NCBI RefSeq assembly: GCF_036898095.1
Contig: NC_090757.1
Coordinates: 75,146,311-75,210,310, forward strand
From: Palaemon carinicauda
Lineage: Eukaryota > Arthropoda > Malacostraca > Decapoda > Palaemonidae
DNA length: 64,000 bases
Direction of reading: 5' to 3'
Shown here: piece after piece, positions 1 through 10,129 of the stretch
How positions within the stretch are numbered: position 1 is the stretch's first letter
How the letters are laid out: the number at the start of each line of letters is the position of its first letter
Made by a program: the position numbers and the translations under genes
The notes under the pieces: generated by a model
Database searches by the model: none
What the model saw: the letters and a program-made list of their open reading frames with translations, nothing else
Told to the model about the DNA's origin: nothing

Positions 1-630
1 ATTGTCATATGCCTCAAAATGATTGATCAAGCTTGGCAGGAGGTTTTGAGGCGCACCTTGAACTCTGCTTGGAAGAAGCTGTGGCCTGGTGCCGTCTCCG
101 CATGAGATTTGGAGGGCTTCCACGCAGACCAAATTGAAGAGGATTTTGAAAATGTTGACGATCCTGAATCTGTTGCTCAATCTGAAGTTGCCGAGATCGT
201 TACACTCAGGAAGTCCATAGGTCTGGAAGTTGATGATGCAGACATCAATGAACTTATCCAGGAGCACCAAGAGGAACTTATGACAGATGACCTGAAGGAG
301 TTGGAGGCCATGCGAGTGAACATCGTTCAGAAAGAGCACAGCGTGGGCGAGGAGGATGACCCACTGACAATGGCAGAAATTAAAGAGGGTCTACATGGCT
401 ACTTTAAAATGGTGGCTCGCGTAGAAAAGAGACGCCCAGAAAAAATTCTAACAGGTCGTACGCTTGAGCACTGTAATGAAGTTTGCCTGAATTATTTCAG
501 GAAAATTTTAAAAAGCAGGCAGAAACAAGCTTCTTTGGACGAATATTTTACTAAGAGGCCTATGGTAGAAGCAGACCAAGCGCCAGCTAAGAAACGAAAG
601 AAAAGTGGCAGTGATGAAGAAAATATGTAG
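1..630 (+). pseudogene. Tigger/TIGD-type transposase, C-terminal fragment with an in-frame stop
   Basis: One frame reads through the window start and keeps the motifs QAWQEV and SAWKKLWP, typical of the region after the DDE domain in pogo/Tigger (TIGD, CENP-B-like) transposases. It continues after one TGA at 103-105 as an acidic, helical tail of about 173 residues that ends in the recognisable SLDEYFTKRP box and a basic AKKRKK stretch, a likely nuclear signal. The catalytic DDE part lies upstream of the window. The TGA probably came from CGA arginine by CpG decay (inference). It could be a domesticated TIGD gene, but the in-frame stop argues for a dead transposon copy. Confidence 0.75.
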
Positions 631-715
631 TGTAATTAAATTCAGATAATAGAAAACGTAAAGTAAAAAATAAGAAATAGAAAAAGGAAAGAAAGAGAAA
701 TTTTATTTCAAGTGT

Positions 716-862
716 ATCATAAAGTTAAGTGTTAATATTTCCTGCCATTTGTAGATGCTTTTCCTAAAATTAAGTGTTAATGTTTTCTGTTATTTATAAA
801 TCTGTTTTGTAAAGTTAAGTGTTTATGTTTTCTGCCACTTGTACGTTAATGTTTTCCGCCGT
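716..862 (+). repeat. Imperfect tandem repeat, about 45 bp, 3 copies
   Basis: Units share AAGTTAAGTGTTAATGTTTT followed by CTGCC or CTGTT and an ATTTGTA-like end. They start near 722, 768 and 814, and a shortened fourth begins near 845. They lie just after the transposase fragment and are probably its 3' noncoding region. The rest of 631-1090 is AT-rich with no gene that I can see. Confidence 0.5.
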
Positions 863-1089
863 TTTCATCCTCCTCTACTGCCCCGCACTTCGCTCTCGGA
901 CATCGCCTCCCTCCAAAGGTAAGGTTCTACTTTTTTCTTACTGTTTTTCTAACTATTTGCTCTAATTAAACTCTTCTTTTTCAGAATATCAATGTTAATT
1001 TATTATTAAATGTGGTGCACATCCTTTTTATAATTATTTAATGTGGTGTTTTACATGCAAAAGGCGACTCGCTACACAAAAAAAAAATC

Positions 1090-1520
1090 ACTTTATGAAA
1101 GCCCTTATGGAACCAATTGATTTTGTGTTGCGAGGCATCACTGTAGTAGTTGGTAAAACTGTAGCAAAGAACAAGACCACCACTATTATTGTTTTGGCGA
1201 ATGGAAATGACTTATTCCTAAAAAAGAATTCTGCTGGCCAAACAGAACCTTTGGTTAAACAACTAGAAAAAAACTGTTGAAACAGCTATAAACAAGACCA
1301 ATAATATTATAGTTATAGGTATTCTCCCAAGTCTTAAAGTCAGTCACTTTACCCCCAGTAAGGCCAAAGGGATAAATGAAAGGCTTAAGGCCATAGCCTA
1401 TGCCAGAGAAAGAAAATTAAATTTATAGATCTTTTGGGACACTTTCTACGGCAAGAGATGGAATACACTTTGGAGGAAAAGGAAACCAACTTTATCTCAC
1501 CCTGTACAATTACTTAAGAA
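1090..1520 (+). pseudogene. LINE ORF1, SGNH-hydrolase (esterase)-like domain, degenerate
   Basis: A frame at 1041-1280 contains NGNDLF followed by GQTEPLVKQLEK, resembling the G-x-N-D block of SGNH hydrolases. After frameshifts, 1300-1420 reads VIGILPSLKVSHF and GINERLKAIAYARERK, and about 1455-1490 reads RDGIHFGGKGN, which matches the catalytic D-x-x-H block. CR1-type ORF1 proteins are known to carry such an esterase domain, whose role is not settled. At least three frame breaks make this a pseudogene. The assignment rests on motif order only. Confidence 0.6.
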
Positions 1521-1904
1521 CAGTAGACCAAGAACAAACTAGGGCCTTAGAAAATCCTCTAATAACAAGGAGAGGAAATTTGGCGGAAAACTTTGAATAT
1601 ACAGATAAAAGTAAAACTAAAACACTAGTAAATCAGGGAAACTAGCAAATCCACAGAGGAAGAGAAATAACGATAGAAAATTTCCTCAGAGTGGCACAAT
1701 TCAATGCGCAGTCAGTTAGAAACAAAATGGAAAACTTCAGGGCAACGATAGCTAGTAAGGAACTAGACGTCATAGGCATTACCGAGACCTTGATTCAAGA
1801 AAAGGCAAAGCTTTTTATCAGAGAATACAAAATCCCAGGTTTTAAGCTTTTCAAGAAGAATCACCTTACCAAAAAACGTGGAGATACTACCCTAAAGAGT
1901 TATG

Positions 1905-2505
1905 AGGTACTTTGACTGGCCAGACAGTACTACATTGTATCCTTCTCTCTGGTTATGGTTCATTTTCCCTTTGCTTACAAACCCATTGAATAGTCTGGCC
2001 AATTTTTTACATATTCTCCTCTGTCCTCATACAACTGACAACACCAAACAATTCATTTTCACCCAAGCGGTTACTGCACTGTAATTGTTCAGTGCCACTT
2101 TCATCTTGGTAAGGGCAGAAGAGACTTAAGCTATGATAAGCAGCTCTTCTAGAAGGACACTCCAAAATCAAACCATTATTCTCTAGTCTTGGATAGTGCC
2201 ATAGCCTCTGTACCATGGTCTTCCACTGTCTTGGGTTAGAGTTCTCTTGCCTGAGGGTACACGGGCACACTATTCTATCTTATTTCCCTTCCTTTTGTTT
2301 TGTTAAAGCTTTTATAGTTTATATAGGAGATATTTATTTTGATGTTACTGTTCTTAAAATATTTAATTTTTCCTTGTTTCCTATCCTCACTGGGCTATTT
2401 TTCCCTGTTGGAGACCCTGGGCTTATAGCATCCTGCTTTTCCAACTTGGGTTGTAGCTTAGCAAATAATAATGATAATAATAATAATAATAATAGTAATA
2501 ATAAA
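1905..2505 (+). mobile_element. 5'-truncated LINE 3' end with (AAT)n tail, inserted in LINE copy 1
   Basis: The block has no coding potential and ends in CTTATAGCATCCTGCTTTTC, then GGGTTGTAGCTTAGCA, then AAT repeats at about 2463-2505. I recall this 3' end from decapod shrimp sequences as a very abundant repeat (memory, not checked). It separates two halves of the endonuclease frame, so it is a younger insertion. A clear target-site duplication is not visible; TAAAGAGTTAT before and TAAAAATTACT after may be its worn remains. Confidence 0.6.
2463..2505 (+). repeat. (AAT)n microsatellite, LINE tail
   Basis: About 14 AAT units with two interruptions (GAT near 2473, AGT near 2494) form the 3' tail of the inserted LINE fragment. 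Confidence 0.85.
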
Positions 2506-2629
2506 AATTACTTAAACCCCTTAGAAATTGAATTAGAAACCGAATGTGAAGTGACAAGTGCAAATACTAACACCATAGAAAAAACATATCCATACTAGTA
2601 ATATACAGACGACCACATCTGTCATGCCG

Positions 2630-3503
2630 TATCACACATGACTTTTTGCTTAAACTCTTACCGTCGTCAATTGTCCTGACTTACATTCGGAGGCTACCAT
2701 TCAATTTAGGACAATCAACTTATTCCTGGCTAGCCTATCTATAACAAACCAAACCTTGGCATAGGCTAATACCGTGTACATCATAGGCATAGGCTAATAC
2801 TGTAAGCCTAGACTTAAGGTTAAACTTAACTCTTGCTGTGGAGAAGGACGGATCTTTGTGTGTAGTGGAGGTTGAGGGAAAAGCTGGTTCCCGGGGTCTT
2901 TTTATTTCTTACTTCTACAAGTGCTAGTACATGACAGGTACTCCAAACTGGTACCCAGTAATACAAAGTCTTCATTTAGGACAACGATCCTATGTCAAGC
3001 AACAAGCAATTTGTAGTCTAGGCTATACTGTACTGTTACCTAACCTACTGGTTACGCTGCACAGTTAGCTTGGCAACTCAAGAATAAACACTTAAACAAA
3101 TCTTGGAATAATATTGCACATCTTAACTCAAGGTTGGTGGCAGAATTCCAACCACATGCATGCGCAGCATGAAGCAGTTTCCATGATGGCAAAATTATTG
3201 TAACCTTATTTGATAATTCTGTTATTACATTTAAAAAAGATAGCCACAAATGCACTCTGAGCTTACCTCGCACAGCTACGCCTTTGTTTACCTTGTACAC
3301 TCAATCACAAACTCTCAACCGCAGACACAACTACTCCTTTGTTACGCCTCTCTACGCCTCTGCGTATGCACACTCGATCCTACACCATCTCAACCACGTG
3401 TGGCTAACATAACATTTTGATGAGATGAAAACCAATTTGTTTATTAAGACCAATAATCTACAAGAATTACCATTCATTGAAATGAAAAATTTCTGTCATT
3501 ACA
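2630..3503. mobile_element. Unidentified 0.87 kb insertion in the LINE endonuclease
   Basis: The endonuclease frame runs to a YRRPH-like block at about 2605-2625 and resumes with QTQEQEEKLYRLLGQEV at about 3507. The boundaries carry the direct repeat ACATC (CCACATC before, ACACATC after), a possible target-site duplication. The interior is AT-rich, and no frame above about 80 codons looks like a real protein. I do not recognise the family. Confidence 0.45.
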
Positions 3504-6008
3504 CATCAAACACAAGAACAGGAGGAAAAGCTGTACAGACTACTTGGACAAGAAGTTAACAATAAGCTACCTGTCCTAATGGGAGACTTCATTGCAGCAG
3601 GAAACTGGAACACTATGAATTTTACATCAAACACAGGGATATTGGCTACTATAATTTGTCAACAATGAATCCCTCCATCAGTTGGTCGATAAACTAACCA
3701 GGGGTAACACTATACTCGATATTGTGCTAACAACAGAAGAAAATTTAGTATCCAGTGTTTTAGTAGGTGAAAATATTGGCAAAAGTGACCACAAAATAGT
3801 TAGGTTTCAGGTAAATATTCGTCATCTAAGCGAAAGGAAAGTTATAAAAAAGTTAGACTACAGACGTAGTAACTGGATAAAACTGAAAAAATAAACCAAA
3901 AATTTAGAATAAGGCAAAACAGAGAGCGTAGATACACAATGGGACTTCTTTTAGAAATATGTAAAGAAAAAAGGGCCAAATGTATATTGCATAGAAAAAT
4001 TTTACCAAATGGAACTGCACAACCTAAGTGATTCAACAGAAATAGGGCCAATGCAACAATTAGTAGAGACAGCAAATCATAAATCAATGGGTCCACAGCC
4101 TTCAGTTCATGAAATTTCCAAGTACAAGAAGTTAACCGAAAAGTAGACAAACTAGATAGAAAGGCCAAGATCAATGAAGAGAAAAGAGTGGCTTCACTAG
4201 TAAAGAAAACTCTATTTTTTGCATATGTAAACAATAGATAACCAATCCAAAACAACATTAGCTCATTAAGAGACTCTGAGGGTAATCTGATAACGAGTGA
4301 TTTGGGAAAAGCCGAACTGATGAATGCATATTTCACAACTGTATTCACTAAGGAAGAATCAACGCCCCTCCCCAAACCAGCTATCAAATATGAAGGGACA
4401 CAACCATTAAATCGAATCACCTTCACAGTGGATGATGTCAAAAAGAAAATACAAGGACTCAGCAAGTTTAAGACACCAGGTCCAGATGATATACTGTACA
4501 TCCAAGAAGGATTATAGAATTAGAGGAGGGGATAACCCCCAACTTTTACAAAATGTTCCGAAAGACAGACAATGAAAGAAAGGCGCCACAAGGATGGAAA
4601 CTAGGCAAGGTTCCTCCAATCTACAAGAAGGAACTAAAAGAAGAACTTAGCAACTACAGACCTATGTGTCTAACTTCAGTGCCTTGCAAAATTTTTGATT
4701 CAATTGTAGTAGATTCAATGGTAGAACATATAGAGAAAAACAATCTTCTGATAGACAGCCAACATCGTTTCAGACAAAAGGGATCATGTGTGACAAATCG
4801 TTAGGAATTTTTCCACCATATGTCCAGCATTTATGACAAAAGCAGGGCAATAGACATCATACACCTAGATTTTCAAAAGGCCTTTGACAAAGTTCCGCAT
4901 AGAAAGTTAATGGTCAAAATTAAAGCACTAGGCATCAATGACAAGCCAGCTGAATGGATCGAAGATTGGCCAACAAATTGAAAACAGAGAATTGTAATTT
5001 TTGGAGAACCGTCAGAGTGGGCAGCTGTTACAAGTAGAGTACCTCAAGGATCCATCCTTGGCCCATTGCTATTTCTAATCTACATTAACGACATAGATTT
5101 AGGATTAACTAGTAGAATAGCCAAATTTGCCAAAGATGCTAAACTAGGCATAAATACTGTGAACCCAGAAGACATAGAAGCCTTAAGAGAAGATCTGTTG
5201 AAGCTAGGAGAGTGGTCCAGAAAATGGCAAATGCCTTTCAACTGTGGGAAATGTAAAGTCATGCACATAGGTTATAGTAACCCACGTTCAGATTACTCAC
5301 TGCTGGGTAATGGAATAGAAAGTGTGAACCAGGAAGAAGATCTCGGTATTATTATCAGCAAGGTTTTGAAGTTCACCAAACAGCATAAATGCTGAGAAGA
5401 AGTCACAAAAACTAATAGGTTACATAAAGAGACAATTCAAGTACAGAAACAGACACTGTACTACAGGTGTACACATCTCTAGTAAGCCCTATCTAGAATA
5501 CGAATTTCAATTCTGTCTTTCAAGTATTCAGAAGGACATAGATCGACTGGAAGTAGTACAAGCTAGGGTCACCAAACTAGTCCCAACAATAAGGCAATTT
5601 GTATATAGACGGAGGATGAAACGTTTGAAATTATTTGATCTACAAACTTGACAACTAGGGGACAGTTAATAGGGGCATTCAAAATTCTTAATGGATAACA
5701 AATGTAGATAACAACAATCTTTTCACAGCACAAATCAGTCCAGAGGTAATTTATAGAAACTGGAATTGAAAAGATAGAACGCCACTCAATGTTGCAGTTT
5801 CTTTACATTCAAATTAGCAAATACTTGGAATAGACTTCCAGCGGATGTAGTAAACAGTAGCACGGTAAACAAGATCAAGAATAAGTTTGATAAGATCATA
5901 AGAAGTGTCTGAATGCTTAAACTTTAACTATATAGCTCTATCAAAGAGCAAATGGAGTGTCCGAGGATGTACTCAAAATTCTTTGAGACATCAAAAATCC
6001 TTGTAACA

Positions 6009-6010
<2 letters not shown>

Positions 6011-6062
<52 letters not shown>
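6011..6062 (+). repeat. (CT)n microsatellite, tail of LINE copy 1
   Basis: An uninterrupted CT run follows GAGACATCAAAAATCCTTG. Copy 2 has the matching boundary at 7250-7279, so the CT run appears to be the 3' tail of the family. Confidence 0.9.
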
Positions 6063-6063
<1 letters not shown>

Positions 6064-7274
6064 ATAAAATTTTTACACAATATGTTTAGCAATCAGGACA
6101 AAAACAGTGCAATGGACATCATATACAGTACCTAGATTTTCAAAAGGCTTTTGACAAAGTTCCTCATAAAAAATAATGGTCAAAATTAGACCGCTAAGAG
6201 TCATTGACGAGCCATCTGAATGGACTGAAGATTGGCTAACACAGAAAACAGAGAGTTATAATCAATGGAGAAGCTTCTGAGTGGGCAGCTATTACTAGCG
6301 GAGTACCTCAAGGATTCGTCCTTGGCCCATTGGTATTTTTTTTCTACATTAACGACAGAGATTTAGGATTCTAGCAGAATAGCCAAATTTACTGATGATA
6401 CTAAATTTGGCATAAATGCTGCGAACTCAGAAAACGTAGAAGCCTTAAGAGAGAATTTAGTAAAGCTAGAGGAATGGTCCAGAAAATGGCAAGTGCCTTT
6501 CAATTGTGGGGAATGTAAATTCATGCACATATGTTGTAGTAACCCACAATTCAGGTTACTCACTTTTGGGTAATGAAATAGAAAGTGTGGACCAAGAGGA
6601 AGTTCTCTGTATTATTATCAGCAAGGATCTGAAGTTCACCAAACAGGATATAAAAGCTGGAAAAAAAGCACAGAAACTAATAGGATACATAAAGAGACAA
6701 TTCAAATACAGAAACAGACATCGTACTACAGCTGTATACATCACTAGTAGGACCCCATCTAGAATATGGAATCCAATTCTGGGCTCCAAGTATTCAGAAG
6801 GATATAGATGGACTGGAAGCAGTACAAGCTATGGCCACCAAACTAGTCCCAACGCTAAGGCAATTTAGATATAGATGGAGGATGGAACTTTTGAACTTAT
6901 TTGATCCACAAACTTGACGACTATGAGGACAGTTAATAGAGGCATTCAAAATTCTTAAAGGAATAACAAATGTAGGTTGCAATAATCTATTCACACTTAG
7001 CACAGATCAGTCCAGAGGTAACAGGTAAAAGCTGGAATTGAAAAGATAGAACACCACTCATTGTGGAAATTTCTTTACATACAAAATAGAAAATACTTGG
7101 AATAGACTTCCAGCGGATGTAGTAAATGGTATTAAGGTAAACTAGTTCAAAAATAAGTTCGACAAGATCGTAAGAACTCTTTAAATCCTTAAACTAATTC
7201 GCCCTACCAAATAGCATGTTGAGTCCCTGAGGATTGACTTAAAAGTCCTTGAGACATAAAAAATCTTTGCCCCC

Positions 7275-7322
<48 letters not shown>
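6063..7322 (+). mobile_element. LINE copy 2, same family as copy 1, 5'-truncated in RT
   Basis: From 6063 the sequence runs parallel to copy 1 from about 4803 onward, starting in RT just before the AFDKVPH box and ending in a matching CT-tailed 3' end. The RT core shows RVPQGFVLGPLVFFFYIND and KFTDDTKFG, so FADD is changed to FTDD, followed by the WSRKWQVPFNCGECKFMH thumb. A frameshift near 6370 and stops make it non-functional. The copy begins exactly where the CT tract of copy 1 ends. Confidence 0.75.
7270..7322 (+). repeat. Poly-C plus (CT)n, tail of LINE copy 2
   Basis: Eight C residues (7270-7277), then A, then about 22 CT units. It sits in the same place as the tail of copy 1. Confidence 0.9.
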
Positions 7323-7327
<5 letters not shown>

Positions 7328-7385
7328 ACAATGGAAATTTTTTTTTTATATTCTTTTAAGAATCTCTCTTTGTTCCGACACAGAG

Positions 7386-7560
7386 ACTTACCTCGAAACA
7401 CTTTCTTAGGAGTTGCTGGCATCTCCTCTCTAACGACCAGAGTTTTGTGTAGTTTACCTTACTCCCATTCTCTATAGTGACCTGCTAGCAGGAGAGAACG
7501 TGACCTGGGGGCAATGCCCGAGGTCGGCCGTGTGGCTTTGCGCTTGACCCAGCCAGTAAG
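7386..7560 (+). repeat. Element A left inverted terminal repeat
   Basis: Runs from ACTTACCTCGAAACAC to ACCCAGCCAGTAAG. It is the reverse complement, with a few differences, of 13259-13440. Confidence 0.9.
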
Positions 7561-7827
7561 TTTTCTGGTCGCGTCGTGTTCACACGCCGCTCCTCATTTT
7601 TCTGTGCGACCCCCTTTGTGTTCGTTACCATGTGGTTACCACATGGTCTCGATTCCTTCACGAGTGATTAGTACCTTAACTGTGTTCTTTTATGATCGTT
7701 CCTTTGTGCTATTACTGGCGTTTTAGTGCTTTCCCTTTGCTTTATACTTGTGTCTAGCGATCTTTTTGTTGTGCTGTGGAGCACGATCGCCGCTGTCCTG
7801 TTCCTAGAGCCGGGAAATCGTGTAGGG

Positions 7828-10080
7828 CTTTCTTGTCAAAGCCTGTTCGCCGTCAGACACGTGTCCCGAATGTGCCGATTGGAGCAAGGTCCAGTGGGTG
7901 AAATGCGGCACGAAGAAGAAGAAGGCTTCGAAGAGGTCTCCTAGGGAAACTAGCTTGTCCTCCCCTGCGACGTCGGCAGGAGAGGGGTCAGGTAGAGTGC
8001 ATTCTTCTTCCCCTACCCAGAGTAGGGGACGAGGTAATCCTTGAAGTGTAAGAAGTTGGTGCCTCTTTCCCAAGGGAGTGATGTTGTGGGGGAGTCTTCT
8101 TTGTCCAGGGCAGATCAGGCGCCTGCAAGTGAGTGTGTGGGGGTCCGAGGGACGCGACTCTCTTGTAGGGACCGCGTCTCGGCGGAGGACCCCATGTGGC
8201 CTAATAATGTTCCATTTTTTATCACCAGATTCATGGGTAGAGGCCTCAGGCGCGTCAGCTACGGAGGGTGCTTCTGCAGAGAAGAGTCCCAGCAAGAGGA
8301 TCCGCTGGCTTGGGATGTACTAAGGACGCAGTTGAGGTCCCCACTGGACATGGAGGAGGGCCTATGCTAGTCCTTCCCCTTCATGGCTCGTTCAACGGCG
8401 TGGTTACCGGCAAAGCCATCAGTTCCAGAGAGTTTTCTTCTGCCATCTACGTCAGGATTACGTCGTAGCCTCAAGAAGCCACAGTCCGGTATGAGGTCGC
8501 AGTACGAAGGCAAGTCAAACTCATCGGGGCGTGATCCGTCAGGCCCTTCGAGCGAGGAACGTCGGAGAAGACACAGGACGAAGAGAAATCGGTCTGTGGG
8601 GAGGAACTCCCCTTGCGGTCTCCCACAGGATCTCGGGACAGAAGTCCCCGTTCCCCTCCATACAAGATCAGCAGACCAAGCTCTCCACAAGGGACTTGGG
8701 TCTCGGTCCTAGGATGGGCAGCCTCGACAGGTCTCCCCATCGAGATGATAGACGGGGACGGGCACCTCCGTCGAACTATTTCACGGAAGAGCCCGTTCCG
8801 TCGTCCAGGACCTCGAGGAGGAAGGAAACATCGGGCGAAGAGGGTAGAATGAGCTGAGGGTCCCGTCAAGGTCCCCGTCGGATAGGCGTAAAGCCGCGAA
8901 ATAGACGGCTCTACCCGACTGGTGTGGGGAGTCGCTGTTTCGGACGGGCAGCCTTGTCGAGCCAGCTCATACGAGCGGTCGACAGGGGCGGCTTGCTCCG
9001 TCGGGCAAGCCCACGAAAGCCTCTTCCCCCTCGAAGTGAGACAAGGAGGACGGAGGTTCTTGCCTCCACGGCAGTGCCCATCCTCAGTCCACAACCTAGG
9101 GCGGAGGCGCCCGTCGCCACAGCTCATCAACCCCGGACGGAGTACCTGGTTTACGGCAATGAGGGCATGCCAACGGAGGACTCCATTTACAGGACGGAGG
9201 CCCTCGTCACCACGGCAAGACCCATCCTAGCGGAGGACTCCGCCTTTAGGACGGAGGCCTTCGCCACCACGGCGATGCCCGTCCTAACGGGGGACCCCGC
9301 CTACAGGACAGAGGCCCTCACCACCATGACTATGACCGTCACAACGGAGGACTCCGCCTATAGGACGGAGGTTCTGGATGCCACGGCAATTCCCGTCCTG
9401 TGTAAGCTCAAAGTCCTGTCTACAGTCACGAGCTCTGTAGGAGGCTTTGCGGGGGCAGCCTCGACGAGTCAGCCCGCGAAAGGAGTCGTCGAACACCTTC
9501 ACGGAGGAGCCCGTCCCCTCCTCGAAGGCTCGAAATGACGGAGGCACCTGTCTCGCGTGGAAGGGCTTAACCGCGAGACTCGTCAGAGCGGAGGGACCCG
9601 TGCTGACTTTACACGTGCACGGATCCCTCCATGGCACCTCTCCACGGAGGAGCCTGTCCCTTTATCAAAGGCTCGTTAAGTGACAGAGGTGCCCGTCTCT
9701 CCGGAAGGTCTTAGCCGCAGGTTCCGTCAGAGCAGAGGTGCCCGTGATGAATCTACACCCCATCGCCGGACGGAGGACTTGGGTACGGACGTGAATCTTG
9801 GAGGGTGATCTCCTTGATAAGGGGACACAAAATTGAGCAGCCATTACCTCAAGAAGTAGTTGACTGGCGCTCTGGCCTTAACAGGATTATGGAAGAACCT
9901 GTCCAGAAGAAGTCATCTTTGGCTCCTTCCGAGGAGAGGGACGTAAACTTGGGCGTACCCATATTGATAAGGTGTTTACCCGCATAGGGACACCTCCAAA
10001 GGTCACAGTTCAGCCAAACTGCTACAGGGCCTGAAATCACAAAGCAAGTATTATGCTTTAGAAGGACGTCCACTTGGGGC
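7828..10080 (+). pseudogene. Element A Gag-like ORF, degenerate
   Basis: An N-terminal fragment at about 7858-7925 reads CPECADWSKVQW followed by CGTKKKKASKRSP. It matches the end of the Cys motif and basic tract of family C Gag (CNECREWSSFQW in C1). The middle (8380-9700) is GC-rich, Arg/Ser/Pro-rich and full of frame breaks. Motifs such as TEEPVPSS recur (8788, 9499, 9636), and a 57-bp tandem repeat lies at 9176-9403. The end (9805-10080) has a capsid-like piece, ISLIRGHKIEQPLP and KKSSLAPSEERDV. The product would be a structural nucleic-acid-binding protein; none can be made here. Confidence 0.55.
9176..9403 (+). repeat. 57-bp minisatellite, 4 copies, inside element A gag
   Basis: Four in-frame 19-codon units each start with E/G-D-S/P-x-Y/F-R-T-E (EDSIYRTEA, EDSAFRTEA, GDPAYRTEA, EDSAYRTEV). 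The period is exactly 57 nt, so the frame is kept. The seed motif EDSAYR recurs once at about 10804 in a gag-like module. Confidence 0.85.
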
Positions 10081-10129
10081 TAGCGAGAGGATGTCCTAGT
10101 AGGGGGAGGACAAGGTGCCCTGGAAGACC

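Larger units (their letters stand above)
1691..5700 (+). pseudogene. LINE ORF2: endonuclease-reverse transcriptase, broken
   Basis: The endonuclease/exonuclease/phosphatase domain starts with AQFNAQSVRNKMENF and ITETLIQ (1691-1800), resumes as NPLEIELETECEV (2516-2555) and ends with LPVLMGDF (about 3570) and KSDHKIV (about 3782). The active-site GDFN is changed to GDFI. The RT domain shows TPGPDDI (4475), LSNYRPMCLTSV (4650), DFQKAFDKVPH (4868), RVPQGSILGPLLFLIYIND (5036-5092) and the thumb RKWQMPFNCGKCKVMHIG. The catalytic FADD box reads KFAKDAKLG (about 5125), so the first catalytic Asp is lost. Stops at 4802-4804 and 4978-4980 and several frameshifts confirm that it is dead. Two insertions (1905-2511 and 2630-3503) split the endonuclease. 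Confidence 0.8.
1090..6062 (+). mobile_element. CR1-type non-LTR retrotransposon (LINE copy 1), decayed and interrupted
   Basis: In order I see an ORF1 esterase-like domain (about 1090-1520), an endonuclease domain (1691-3880, split by two insertions), a reverse transcriptase (about 4300-5700), a short 3' region and a CT microsatellite tail (6011-6062). Esterase plus endonuclease plus RT is the arrangement of CR1-clade LINEs (established knowledge). Many stops and frameshifts show the copy is dead. The 5' edge is uncertain. Confidence 0.75.

Noticed and set aside
3842..4501. 219-codon open frame on the minus strand
   Set aside because: It is the antisense of the LINE endonuclease-RT, is hydrophobic by antisense codon effects and has no domain.
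7204..7422. Minus-strand frame with Arg-Glu repeats
   Set aside because: Translation of the CT tail of LINE copy 2 and the start of element A.
8471..9130. 219-codon minus-strand frame and other overlapping frames at 7800-9700
   Set aside because: These are shadows of GC-rich, stop-poor degenerate gag sequence of element A. No conserved motif is seen.
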